Assembly (NCBI RefSeq): GCF_019112545.1
Contig: NW_025064882.1
Location: 1,440,928 to 1,504,927, forward strand
From: Guyanagaster necrorhizus
Lineage: Eukaryota > Basidiomycota > Agaricomycetes > Agaricales > Physalacriaceae
Reading direction: 5' to 3'
DNA length: 64,000 bases
Positions 43,913-55,990 of this stretch are shown piece after piece. A program made the position numbers and the translations under genes. Below the pieces are notes generated by a model that had not been told where the DNA came from, ran no database searches, and saw only the letters and a list, made by a program, of their open reading frames with translations. The stretch's first letter is position 1, and every line of letters begins with the position of its first letter.

Positions 43913-46900
43913 AATTCTGAGTTCCTAGAATACCTGCAGATAGATGCTCATATAATGGTCTTAGTAGGCCTTTAGTGAATATATCTGCTAAGTTCTCCTC
44001 TGATGCACAGTGCTGAACTTTGACTTTATTTGAAGCCATGCACTCATGAATGAAGTGGTGCCATATGTCTATATGCTTCAATCATGCATGAAATATAGAG
44101 TTCTCAGCAAATTTGATTGCTGATTGATTGTCAATGAAAATAGTTGTCACTTCATAAGGTGGCAATTCTAATTCAGTTAAGAGTGCTCATAGCCAAATTA
44201 CTTCCTGGATTGTGTGTGCAAGAGCCATATATTCTGCTTCTATAGTGGATAAGACTACAGTGGACTGTTTCTTTGAACTTCAAGTAACAGCTCTCTCTGC
44301 ATAGATACAGATATAACCAGATGTTGATCTTCTATCTGTTCTGTCTTCTCCTCAGTCTGAGTCTGAATAAGATATCAGCTCATCCATAGTCCTTCCATAT
44401 GTGATTCCAAAGTCTAAAGTTTCCTTCAGATAGCAGAAAACTCACTTCAAGACTGTGACATGCTTAGCAGCTGGATTCTGCATATACTTGCTTAATTTGA
44501 TGACAGCATATGCAATGTCAGACTGGAATCTATTGGCTGTATACATTAGTGATCCAACACCAGTATAGTAATATTGCCTGGTAGCTGTATCAACACCTTG
44601 TGGGTCTTCTATCAGAATTTTCTCTAGCTATACATTTGGATCCATAGGTATTTTGACTGGTTTGCAGTCATTCATGCCTATTTGCTCAAGTACTTTGAGA
44701 ATATATGCCTTCTGGGATAGAGTGATAGTGCTTTTATCCTAATTTCTGTCTATCTTCATGCCCAATATATATTGAATCTCCCCCATGTCTGTGATATTTA
44801 GCTTCTTCTTGAGCTCTTCTTTCATTTTAGATATAGTTTCATTATCTGAAGCAAGCAATGTCATGTCATCAATATGTATAACTATGATTATGGGACCAAA
44901 ACTCATTTATCTGATGTACACACATTGATCACTGATCAATCTGATGTATCCAAGTCCCAAAAATATAGCATTTAATTTGTCATTTCAAACTTGGCTAGAC
45001 TGCTTGAGTCTGTACAATGTTAATTTGAGGTGTGCCACTTTTCCACTCCCATCTGAATATTCAGGTGGCTGTGCCATATAAATAGATTCATTGAGTTTAC
45101 CATTTAAGTAAGCTCCAACAATATTCATTCTATGAATGATTAGGTTTCTTTGAGTGGCAATTGTCATAAGTAGGTGGAATGTGTCCAGCCTGACAACTGG
45201 TGCATATATCTCAAAGAAATCAATGCTGGATACCTGTGAAAATCCTTTTGCAACAAGTCTGACCTTGTACCTGGTGATTTTCTCATCACCATCCCTTTTC
45301 AATCTGTAAGTCCACTTGCAATCCACAAGTGATCTGTCTTTAGGTAATTCTTCCAGCTGCCATATGCTTAGAGAAGTCAATAGATTGTATTCTTCATCCA
45401 TTGCTTTCTTTTAATAATGCCAGTCTGACCTTGTCTTGGCTTCTTCAAGGCTTAATGGCTTATCACTAAGGTTGTCTGCAGTTTCTCCAATGCATATATA
45501 GTCTATTGCAATATTTATGGCTTTCAAAGATAATTCTTCTGAGGTATACTGTTGTTCAGATGTTTTCACAGCTCATGCACTTGGATTATGAAGTGTCCAG
45601 TAACTTGGTTGAGTCTTTGATGCAATCTGAGCTAATTTGTCACATGGCTTGATCATTTTTCTATGCCATATTGGAAACTTTAATTTGATCGATGATACAT
45701 CAGAGGCTATTTCCTCTTTTGGTTCAGCATTTCCAGCATCTATGGAATTGTCTGAAATGCCATCATTTTCATCTGGAGTCTGCTTGACTTTGCTCTCTGA
45801 CTCTCCCTTGAGTGATGAAGAGTGAAAGACTATAGTCAATGTCTATAGACTCTGTAATATTGCTTCCAGAAAATATAACATTTTTTGAGATCTGAATCTG
45901 TCTGGTTTGAGGGTTATAATATCTCCAGGCTCTAGATTCATCTATGAGATCTGTAAAAATAAATTCTCTTGACTTTGGGTCCAGTTTTGACCTCTTGTTG
46001 TCTTGCTGCAACATCTAGCACTTTACTCTGAATTCCTGAAGTGCTGAAATATCTGGTTTCATGCTCTGAAACACTTCTTCTGAGGTTAGATCATTCTTGA
46101 TAGCCCTGGTTGATAATTGGTTCTTCAGGTATGTAGCATATGCCACTGTCTCAGGCCATAGAAACTTCAGTAAGTGATATTCTTTTAGCATAGCACATGT
46201 ATGCTCCACAAGAGTCTGATTTATTCTCTCAGCAACTCCATTTTGAGATGGGAAATATGCTGCAGTCAATTTCAACTGTATGTCATTGTCCTAGAGGTAT
46301 TCCTTTCCATTGTCAATCCTCATAAACTTCAGATCCTTCTCTTTGTGGACTTTGATGTATTTTTGATACTGCTGGATCTTCTTTCAAATTTCTATATCTT
46401 ACTTTGACTTCAAAAAATACAACATTGTCCTTTAGGATTTCCTATCTGTGAAGCTTATATAATACCTTTCACCATAGATACCCTGAGTTCAGGCTGGCAC
46501 CTATAGATCTGAAAATGTCATTTCCTCTATTTCTGTATAGTCTCTTTTGGCTTCTTATGGAAATGGCTTAGTATGATGTTTGGCTTTTATGCAAGCTATG
46601 CAATCTGTCTGAGGCTCAGCTGACTCATTTATATCCATCCTCTTGATTATTTTCTTTCTAAATAGTCTCTTTACTGATCCTATATTTAAGTGGCCTAATG
46701 TTTTGTGCCACTTTTGCCATGATCAGGCTGATTTCATAACATGGGCCTGGATTATTTCTGGAACAATGATGTCAAGGCTATACAGCTTTGATATTTATTT
46801 TCATGGCCAATTATCTTGCCATATGATGAGATAATATCTATTCTGGACTCTTTGAATTTGAGTTCAAATCCAGCATCTATAATGTGCCCTATTGATATAA

Positions 46901-47929
46901 GATTGAATGGTGCATCAGGACAGTAGATACACTCCTTTAGTGTGACTGGAGTGATCTTTTCTCCTTCAACCATTTTAATCTTAACAGTTCTCCTTTCCAA
47001 GCCTTTGGATTTGCCTACACTAATGACTTCATGTCCTGGGGTTTCAACATAGTCAGAAAAATATAATCTATTTTTAACTATATGTCTGATAGTGCCAGAG
47101 TCCCCTAGCCATGATACTCCTGAGAGTGAAGTAAGTGTGACATCTATTGCACAAAATACATAGCCTTCTTCTTCTGAGTCTGATTTGGCAATATGTGTCT
47201 GGGTCTGGCCCTTTCCCTTTCCTTTTCATGACTTTTCAGAATTCTTCTTTCTATTTGGGCAATTTGTCCTGAAGTGACCAGTTTCTCCACATCCATAACA
47301 TGTGACTTTTGGATTGGACTTCTTGCCATGTGTTGCAAGTGTCATGGTCTGATCAGAAGTCTTTTCCTTTAATCAGATATCTTCCTGAAGAATTTGGGAA
47401 ATCAACTTGTAAGAATCTTTTAAGTTAGCAGTGTCCACTAATGAGATAAATAAATTCCATGATTCCAGAAGTGATATAAGCAGTGTAATAGAGAAGTCTT
47501 CCTTCTCAACTTTCTGCCTAAGGGATGCCAGCTCCTCCTGATAGGACCTCAAAGTCTTAATATGCTCCTCTATGTTTTCTCCTTCTTTGCACTGAGCTCT
47601 GAAGAATTCCTTCTGACAAGGACAATTCTCATGGGTCCCCTGGACTCATACATATTTTTCAGAGCTTTCCAGGCTTCTGCTGAAGTCTTTGAATCAGCAA
47701 TATATACCAGTGGACCATCTGAAACCCACAATCTTATTGTTGAAAGAGCCTTCCTATCACTCTTCTTCCAATCTACCATCAGTATTATGTCTGCCAGGGT
47801 CAGAATGCTTCCATCTGCATAATCAATTAGTCCTAAATCAGTTAGGATATCAATCATCTTGATTTTCCATGTCAGATAATTTTCTGAGCCCTTAAGAGAG
47901 TTAATTCTATACACAGACTGGCTATCCAT
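43913..47929 (-). pseudogene. Copia gag-pol, interrupted by stops and frame changes
   Basis: Reading leftward: gag begins MDSQSVYRINSLKGSENYL (47929), with a CCHC knuckle CYGCGETGHFRTNC near 47300. The protease shows the active site DSGT near 47100. Integrase shows AYFPSQNGVAERINQT (46260) near its end. Reverse transcriptase shows DCKWTYRLKRDG and VRLVAKGFSQ (45330-45240), with the active-site strand degenerated to HIDDM (about 44865) where YVDDM is usual. RNase H shows RRSTSGYI and STIEAEYMAL (44340-44220). Each domain lies in separate open pieces of 60-140 codons, so the polyprotein cannot be made. Confidence 0.88.
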
Positions 47930-48000
47930 ATGGTTCTACATGTGTACATAAAGTACAAAAGGGTGTGAAGTGAGTAGCAATGTAAGTTCAATTATGGCCA

Positions 48001-48012
48001 GGGCCCATAACC
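48001..48012 (-). other. Primer-binding site complementary to the anticodon arm of initiator tRNA-Met
   Basis: On the minus strand GGTTATGGGCCC directly follows the 5' LTR. This is the same motif that Drosophila copia uses, complementary to the internal anticodon arm of tRNA-iMet, which implies a half-tRNA primer and not a 3'-end primer. Confidence 0.75.
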
Positions 48013-48090
48013 TGTTGTAAGTAGAGAGCAGAGTAATGTACAGAGAATTAGAATTAGCCTCTTAAGAGAGAGACATTTTACTTAAATATA

Positions 48091-50487
48091 CAGTTGACTA
48101 TCTCACAATGCATGATGTCAAAATGCATAATTCTGACTTTGCATATGGATTGGGCTGGAATGCAGTTGGGGAGCAGGGAAATAGGCTAGAAATGCATATT
48201 GCATAATGCATATGGTTCTAGTTAGGAATATGCATTGTCAGATTGAAAATTATAGTAAGCTGATATGACATTATGCATATATTAGAACAATAAAGAATAT
48301 AATTTGTTTGTATGGACTATGACAAACACAAAAAAAATTATTGTAAAGCAATGCAGCCTATATCTCTATAAACATGCCTCTTGAACCAACATGAAAACCA
48401 TATGCTAAACCTGGAAATCCATATGAGTATACAAAACAGAAGGAGAAAGTCCCAATGTACACATTATCAGCTCAGCCTCCAAAGCAGATCTCCTGCCCAC
48501 ACCTCACAACAGGAGACTGGCTTGTAGTATTCAAACATGTTGATAACTATCCTTCTTATTGACATGCTGACATTGTGGCACATTTTGCAAACTGAAAGGA
48601 AGGTGCACTGCTCTTTACCTAATCAACTCTTTCATGGAAACTGGCATCTTGTATAAAAATCGAACAGCATGCAAATGAGAACCCTAATGCACTATCATCC
48701 AAAAAGTCTCATATTGTCACCTGACCTGATGTAGAGTGTGCTGTTGCATTCTGGTATCAGAACATGCAGCTCTGAGATGAGACTGTGACTAGTGCAATGC
48801 TGATAGAGAAGTGAAATTGGATTGAAAATCTGATAAATATTCCAGAGGATCAGTGTTTAAAAGGAGAGAGATGGTTGAGGTCATTCTGCAAGGCATAGAA
48901 GATTCAGGAGGTTTGGTGGCATAGAGAAGCAGGCTCAGTGGATATGATGGCAGTGAAAAAAGAATGTGTGCGTCTTCACAGCATTATAGTGAAATATGTG
49001 ATGTGGGATAGATAGAATATTGATGAATCTGGTCTTGTCATCTTTGCCATTCCAGATTGTATCTTGGCATCTGGTCCTATGAGTGGACAAAAACAGGACA
49101 AGTTCTGCATCACCATGTGTTTTGCTGTGAATGCAGATAGGAGTAAGCAAATGCCAGTTGTTTTCATTAGCAAGTCAAAGCAACCACAGTGTTTCAAGAA
49201 AAAGAGTCCAATGGCAATGGAATTCTATTATTGAAATAATAAGAAGGCCTAGATGACAAGCGAAATATTTATAGAGTGGGTGAAGATGTTTGATTTAAAG
49301 ATGAAGAGGGAGATGCAGCAGGTTCTGCTGACCTTAGACAACTTTCGAGGGCATTCCATCACTTATACACCCTATAACACAAAGCTGGAGTTCTTCGAGC
49401 CCAATATGACTCCATATGTTCAGCTGCTAGATGCTGGTATTATCTGCTGCTTCAAGGCACATTATCAGAATGCCATGTGTATCTGTGCACTTGATCTCGA
49501 TGATCTTAGAGAGTCTGAGATCTTCAAGCTTGATCTCCTTGAAGCTATGACTATCGCTCATGATGCTTGGGCAAATGTCAGCAGTGAAATGATAGCAAAC
49601 TGCTGGAAACACACTGGTATAATGTCTGACAATGCACCTGAGTCACAGTCTACTACACTATCCAATGATTTCCAAGATGCCTCACTCCTCAAGTCTGTAT
49701 GGAACCTTGTTCATGACTTTGCCTCAACAGACAAATACATGCTTCCAGGGATCAAACAGGCATTGCAGGATCTGCTTGAAAACCAATATGCTGATGCTGA
49801 CTGGCATTCTGCTCTTATGGCTGTTATGAATGCAGAGAATGATGTTGGTAAAGCACTGGAGGCAGTCAATCAGTTGGCTTCTTCATCACAGTCAAAAATG
49901 AACACACCTCCCACCCAAATTGCCCCCATTCAACAGCTCCAGACAGCAGAGATAATGTTGAAGGACCATCTTGTCAAATTGAAACAATGAAATCACATGT
50001 TTGGTCCCATTCCAACCATTGAAGAGATGGTTAACTCTATTGCAGAAGAGTATACTGAAGATCTTGAGGTGATGCCAACAGATGAGGAGATTGTTGCTGC
50101 TGTCAAGCATGATATTGCAGTAGAAAATGGGGAAATAACTGTCATTGATGATGATGAGGAGGAAGAAGAGGAAGAGGAGGGTGAGGAAGAACAGACCTTA
50201 ATAACTACAAGGGAAGGATTTGAGCTTATTCAAAAGCTGGAGGCATTTTGTGTTTCACAAGGTGACCAGAATGGATTAGTACCATAGCTGAGGAGGTTGA
50301 GAGGGGCATTATTCAAGGAGATGTATGGAAAGCTGACCCAAAAGCCACTGACAGCATTTTGGGGAAATGATGATGTTGTCACATAAAGTTATATGTCATA
50401 TCATGTGCTATTTTGGTTCTGCATAAATCTATAAATGCATACAGTTTTGGTGTCTCCCGACCATATGTATTGTGAGATAGTCAACTG
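48091..50487 (+). mobile_element. Pogo/Fot-type DNA transposon, 2397 bp, inactivated
   Basis: Ends are perfect 19-bp inverted repeats CAGTTGACTATCTCACAAT, flanked by TA (48089-48090 and 50488-50489), the target site of Tc1/mariner/pogo elements. Inserted in the 5' LTR of the copia element, so it is the younger of the two. One transposase remnant fills most of the plus strand. Confidence 0.92.
48370..50287 (+). pseudogene. Pogo-type transposase (CENP-B/Tigger-like), multiple stops
   Basis: The N-terminal half carries CENP-B-like DNA-binding remnants (GERWLRSFCKA near 48861). The DDE domain keeps all three acidic residues: D in NIDESGL (codon 49022), D in LTLDNFRGH (49337) and D in QLLDAGIICCFKAHY (49430); the last two are 31 codons apart (DD30D), normal for pogo. 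Stops interrupt the frame at several points, including TGA at 49232 and TAG at 49250, where family members have tryptophan. The C-terminal part 49997-50287 is acidic (EEEEEEEEGEEEQ). Confidence 0.85.
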
Positions 50488-50624
50488 TATTTTATATTAC
50501 TTCAAGATCTTTCTACAAAATACTAAATAAGTCTGAATCACAATCCAAGTCAGCTGCTGCTGACTGGCATCATATCTTTGAGTACATTCTTGTACTCACT
50601 TGGGATTGCTATCCCAACAGTAGT

Positions 50625-51340
50625 TTTTCCACCCCTCAGTCATTCTGCTTTTCACTGTGTTGACTAAGGCATATACTGTTATATTTTCTTCATATCACAC
50701 ATGTACTTACATAGCTGTTACAGCCTATATATTTGTTCTCATGTCAATACACTCTTCTTTATAATGTTGGTGAATGATGTTTCCAGAACCAAACATGACT
50801 TCTGATAAGCCCTGCCTCCTTCTAAAAAGACCTCTCATAGCATCATCTGCTGGAAATTCAGTATGTGCATGATATGAGGAACAGGCACACTGACTCTTTA
50901 TTCCTTCTAAGTGAATCCAGTGCTTGAACTATAGAAGAAAGCACATGGCATTGCTGCAGGCATCCTCTGGGTAAGTGGAAAGTGCTTCTCAGACAACTCA
51001 GTAGTGACCACATGTAAAATCTGAATCTACTGTCTCATGTATATCAAGTGCCATCAGTTTCATGATTAGCATGATCATGACCACCCCTTCAGTAGAACTA
51101 AAATCAAAGGGAAAAAAGTCAGATACCACAATCCTGAGAGAAAATGATGAGCTGCAATAAATCTTGCAAGAGAAGCGTCACATCCTCCTTCTAACCAATG
51201 AGCTATATCTTCCCCAATAATGCAGAACAACCATTTAGGCTGAGACACAAATAATATCTGATGTCCCAGAATCGCTTCCAGATCTCAGAACCTATTCCAG
51301 CCTCTCACATGCATAGAACTGATTCAAAACTTGGGACATT
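50625..51340. other. CpG-depleted sequence right of the copia element
   Basis: Same composition as 41.2-43.7 kb. No frames of note. Normal CpG frequency returns at about 51350-51400. Confidence 0.45.
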
Positions 51341-53950
51341 GTCACGGTCTGGTTTGTACTGTTGTCAAGCTGCTGGATTGGGATGCACTTTTCTCTAGTA
51401 GAGCGAAGGGTGGTGTGGAGGCCATTGGTAAGGTAGAACTGCCAGTGTCAGAAGCCATGAGCAACAGAGCTATTGACCAGTCAAGAGAAAACAGATCAAA
51501 AAAAAAACTGAAAGGGAAAAATGATGGTTATTTGACCCGTTAAGACGTGGAAATGCTGGATCTCGATGCAGGTAGGTAGTTGGTGATGACGTCAAGTAAG
51601 TAACGGGGCCGGATGCTGGCCGGATGTTGCCGCGTCCGTTCTTCCTTCCACCACCACCATCCCATTGTCGCTCCCTCCAAAGCTCAGAATATCCTCTGCC
51701 TCTGCTCTCTGTGCCACATTGTTTTTTGCTCCATCCATTCAGGATTGTTTTTTTTTTGTGGATCAACTGGTATAGCACTCATTGTTCGGTTGCCTGACCC
51801 AGCTTGACATTGACTTTTTTTTAGGTCTAGAAGTTATCGCTGAGATCCTGGTTGGTGTGGTCTGACAAGATAAATATGCGCGGTTACTCCATCAACTTCG
51901 TCTGCCTCACCTCTCGGAATCCTACTAAGCTCGCCAAGAATACGCCACTCCACAGTTGCGACTTGTTCCAATACAAGTTATAGTTCGATGACGATTCAGG
52001 AGGACTTGGGGTTGTAATGGGAAGATGGTCTTGAGGGTTGTGCTCATAGGGATTTGTCGTCGGTATGGTGGGTAGTTCAATCCCGTCTTATGAAGTGCAG
52101 TAACTGACAGCTTTCAACAGAAGAAAGACAAGATGTGCTTACAGGCTACAGGCATTTGATATGGGAGAAAGGGTAGGGATATGTTCACCATGTGTTAACT
52201 AGCGATCGGTGAGGCATAATTGTGCTCTAAGTATATTTCGTCTGCTGACGTTTCTGCCTGACTGCCCAGATTTCTTTTTTCTTGCGGTGCAAAGGCGACC
52301 ACCGCGAGGCTACCCGAGACGAGAAGCACCGATGGAAGAATTAGGATGTCTCTAGTCGTTCTAATTGTGTGATGGGAACTGATGTGTTGATGATGGTGAT
52401 TTTTCCATGGCGCAGGTGAAGTTCCAGTTTTCAAGTTCGTTGATTGTGCGTCTTATTTTATCGCTCTTTTCTATATTGTATTCGGCTCATTAATTCCTTA
52501 CAGATGCTATCAGATCCCTTCAGTCCATTACAATTGGACCGTCTAGAGTGCCCTTCTACCTCGTCGTGTATGCCATCTTCGCCATTTCATCGAGTTCATC
52601 CCAAATGCTGTATCGCCAACGTTCAGTTCACATCAGTGTTCCCGCAAAATATTCGATCTCGTACTCCTTTCCATCTATCTCTATCTTAAACTCTTCGCCA
52701 TCAGAGCCGTCGACATCTTCCTACGCCTTCACGTAGCGCAAGCTACTTTCTAAGCGCGAGTCTCGCCATTTGCAACTACCGGTTGTGGTATGGGTTATAT
52801 CCTTCCCATGGGCCTGTCATCGATTATCCCTTCTCGCTTATGTACATACACAAAGACGAGCTTCCATGCAGCCACACATGGGCCTGTCTTATCGATGCTT
52901 GGACCTTGCTGCGTGGTACTTCCGTGATATCAAACCAATGTCAAATGGTTGTCTTCGCTCTCCAAACAGCGGTATCGTGCACACTGTTTTCCCGATCTTC
53001 GAATCGTGCATGCTAATATTCTTTTCCCATTAGACAACCATTATCAAACACCCCCACTTCTATGTATACTATTCCAATGCGCACCAGGGCAGAAAAGAGA
53101 TGCAGTTCAATGAAGGTCCAAAGGCCGAGAACTTGGACACATCTATCATATCAGGGTAAGCCATCTATTTAAGCTGAAAGTCTGCTCACTGATGTTTCTG
53201 CTCATCGATGTAGACAAGAGCTATCTCATCTGAGCTTTGTGGCTATTTCATATGGGGTGCAATTTTGGCCCAAGGTTACTTAGTCTGGGGAGATCGAAGT
53301 CTATTAAATGTCCTGCATTGACGAACCAGTCTTCCGACGACTCCGTGCTGGGGCAGTTATGGGATGCCAGATGGTGATTGGGGGATGCTGTTCTTCTATG
53401 GTGCGCACTAAGCCCAGGAGCGGAAGTTCCGGTTCTTCGGTCTGGTTAATTGTGCGTATTATTGTTTCTCTGGGTGGCTTCAAGCTTATTGGGCTCCTAG
53501 ACATTCAGTCTCGAGACTCCGGTGTTTGCAAAGACTGGACCATGTCAAATTTACGTCGTTATCAGTATCTGTTCATGTCATTCATGGCCTTTGCTGTAAT
53601 GCTGAGCATTGATTTGACCGTCGAATACCGAATTTTCGTTCCGATATCACCCCTTGTGGTTCACAGGAAATGGTTTTGACGACGTCGACTCTCTGCTGCT
53701 GGAAGCCCATTTCAACTTCTCCGTTTGTGAATACCGTGGCTGGCATTGTTCGGAGGGAAAATGGTATTCAAAGTGATGAGTTGTGGAGGCCTAGGTAGTA
53801 GATGTGACGTCCCGGCTTCTCCAATGAATCGCAGAAAGGTCGAAAACGTCTCTGTCGTCATTGGCACCGATATTGATGACGTGATTGGCATGAGAGCCAG
53901 AAATTCAAACTCTGATTTTGAAAACTGTCGAGTCACATCTTCAATCGCAA
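51341..53950. other. Mixed interval, possible gene remnants not recognised
   Basis: CG-containing DNA with several intron-like sites (GTAAGC at 53156, TTTTTTTTAG at 51815-51824). Plus-strand pieces read like protein: HPHFYVYYSNAHQGRKEMQ (53050), MPDGDWGMLFFYGAH (53368, one frame) and RKFRFFGLVNCAYYCF-like sequence just after. They sit in different frames with stops and I could not build a gene or name a family. Probably a decayed gene upstream of the spermidine synthase remnant. Confidence 0.35.
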
Positions 53951-55048
53951 CCACCATGGCTCCCTCACTCATCCCTCTATGCAAGGTAAAATTCCTTCGG
54001 TCTCCCTGATAAAGGTTTTCGTTTTTTTTCACAGATGGCTGGTTCCATGAGATGTCGTCGCAATGGCCTGGCCAAACAATGACATTGAAGGTGAACAGGA
54101 TCTTGCATGTCGAAAAGTCCCTGTACCAGGACATCCTGGTCTTTGAATTGGAGACATTCGGAAACGTCCTGGTGCTCGACGGTGTTGTCGAATGCACAGA
54201 GTGCGATGAGTTCTCGTGAGTGATATCTTTTTCTTCTCTATCGTCGGAAGGCTGACATCGGCCGATATGTTATCAGGAAATGATTGCACATATCCCCTTG
54301 AACAGTCATCCGAACCCCGAGAAGGTGCTGGTTATCGGCGGTGGCGATGGAGGTGTTCAAGAAGTGTTAAAGCACAACTCGGTTACGGAGGTCGTTCTCT
54401 GCGATATCAATGAGGTACTTGTGCACCGTTTCACTAATGTCAACATACTGAATGTTTTTGTAGGTTGTGATCCGAGTATCCAAGCAGTATCTTCCCCATA
54501 TGTCCTCTCTTCTTTCGTCTGCCAAGGTGACTGTTTTCATCGGAGACGGTTTCAAGTTCCTGGCTGAGCATGACGGTCGCTGCGATGTCATCATCACCGA
54601 CTCTTCGGATCCTGTTGGTCCTTCACAATCTCTCTTCCAAACGCCCTACTTCTAGCTTCTCCACGACGCCCTTGCTCCTGGTGGCAACATCTCTACCCAA
54701 GGAGAATGTCTTTGGTTGCACCTTCCACTCATCTCCCAGCTTAGATCAATGACTCTCGAGATTTTTCCTGTCTCCGAGTACGCCTACACGACCATCCCCA
54801 CCTACCCTTCCGGTCAGAGAGGCTTCATAGTCTGTTTCCAAGTAAGCTGATCATGACTTGAGCAAGCCCCTACGTAAGCTCAGCGATACGAGGTATTACT
54901 ACAATGCTATTCATACGTCTGCGTTCATCCTCCCTGAGTTTGTTAGCGTCCTTCTGTCCGAGGGCAAGAACATACAACCGAAGTTTGCTCGTGAAACACT
55001 TGCAGTTGCGAATGTGAACAAGCAATCATGTGGACCGGACTTGGAATG
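53950..55048 (+). pseudogene. Spermidine synthase, broken
   Basis: Clear homology: LTHPSMQDGWFHEM across an intron ending TTTCACAG (54033), [66 protein letters not shown] (SAM-analogue-binding GGGDGG), [81 protein letters not shown]. Spermidine synthase (Spe3) moves an aminopropyl group from decarboxylated SAM to putrescine. Lesions: the ATG at 53956 is out of frame with LTHP; the intron after DEFS cannot supply the usual YQ in phase; TAG at 54653-54655 follows QTPYF; a further break follows VCFQ at 54841. A functional copy must lie elsewhere. Confidence 0.82.
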
Positions 55049-55990
55049 ATCTGGCTACGCGTCTATGGGGCGCACATTGAAGACTATCGCAGCTCTGTTG
55101 GATGCTCTCGCTCCATGGTCCCAAGGAATGATGTATGATGGTGAGAGTCCCCCTTTCATGCTCGTTCGCGGTCCTAAATACAACCAGGATCGCGCCCTCA
55201 ACGATGACAAGACCAATCGCTCTGTATCAGCAGATGAAGCTCTAGGCATATCACGTACTCCCCGAAGCGCAATACTGGGTTATTCGTCGAGAGCACACTG
55301 AAGGCATTGTGACCGATGTCGGTCAACCGACCAGCAATAAGAGATCAGGAAGTTGAAGCAGTAATGGGTATGGTGGTTTCGTTTTTGCGGTGGTGTTTGT
55401 TTTTGATATTGGGATATTTGGCAGGACAGACGAATTGTTCCCTACTTCATTAACCGGTTTGTTGGCGAGGATCATCGCCGAAAACTTGCGAAAGCCTGTC
55501 ATGATGTATACCAGTCGCCCGTGGACACTGACTTGGTCGTGTCGATGATGCTACCGGTGAGTATCACTCGTTTATCTACAGCTGCCTCTGATCCAAAACT
55601 GCGGCTAGGTCGTATGATTCCATCTGGTTGCGAAACTGACCACGAAGTTACTCAACGAAATCTTCAAAACAAAAAACGCACGTTCGGCAAAGTTTCATCA
55701 TCGACTACATTTTTCGTCATCCCCTTGCTCCGTTCGTCGTCGCACCAATCCCTTCCCTCTTTTTGTCAACTACCAGTAGATCCGCCAACGTTGGAAGTGG
55801 GCTCTTTGGTACGGGAATCGCAGGACGCTGTTCAATCCACGGCCGTTCATCAGGTGGATTGGACTCAGGGGTGGACATCCGAAGGTTGGATGCAGGTGGT
55901 GGGCCGGTGGTTACGACAATGATTGCATCTTGGCTGGTAGCCGTGGGCATGCTCGTGGAATCGAACGAATTGACTGCCTCAGAACAGCTC
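55049..55990. other. Unrecognised coding remnants
   Basis: Plus strand: GRTLKTIAALLDALAPWSQG (55068), AQYWVIRREHTEGIV (about 55270), then after an acceptor TTTGGCAG the stretch DRRIVPYFINRFVGEDHRRK (55426). They read like one gene with intron-like gaps, but no family is recognised and the order could not be joined in frame. Confidence 0.35.

Larger units (their letters stand above)
43696..50619 (-). mobile_element. Ty1/copia LTR retrotransposon, full length but inactivated, with nested transposon
   Basis: Bounded by direct LTRs (43696-43903 and 48013-50619, the latter interrupted) and by identical 5-bp target duplications GTAGT (43691-43695 and 50620-50624). Transcription runs right to left. 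Order gag, protease, integrase, reverse transcriptase, RNase H is that of the copia superfamily. After removal of the nested 2.4-kb element the transposon is about 4.5 kb. The 5' LTR ends directly at the primer site and the 3' LTR starts directly after a polypurine tract. The internal region is broken by many stops, so no autonomous activity is expected. Very low CpG content. Confidence 0.92.
48013..50619 (-). repeat. 5' LTR of the copia element, split by the pogo-type insertion
   Basis: Two halves, 48013-48090 and 50488-50619, join into one LTR corresponding to 43696-43903. The break lies at a TA that is duplicated on both sides of the insertion. Confidence 0.88.

Noticed and set aside
49253..49990. 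Independent 245-codon gene starting at 49253
   Set aside because: It is only the C-terminal DDE part of the pogo transposase after two in-frame stops; upstream sequence continues the same protein.
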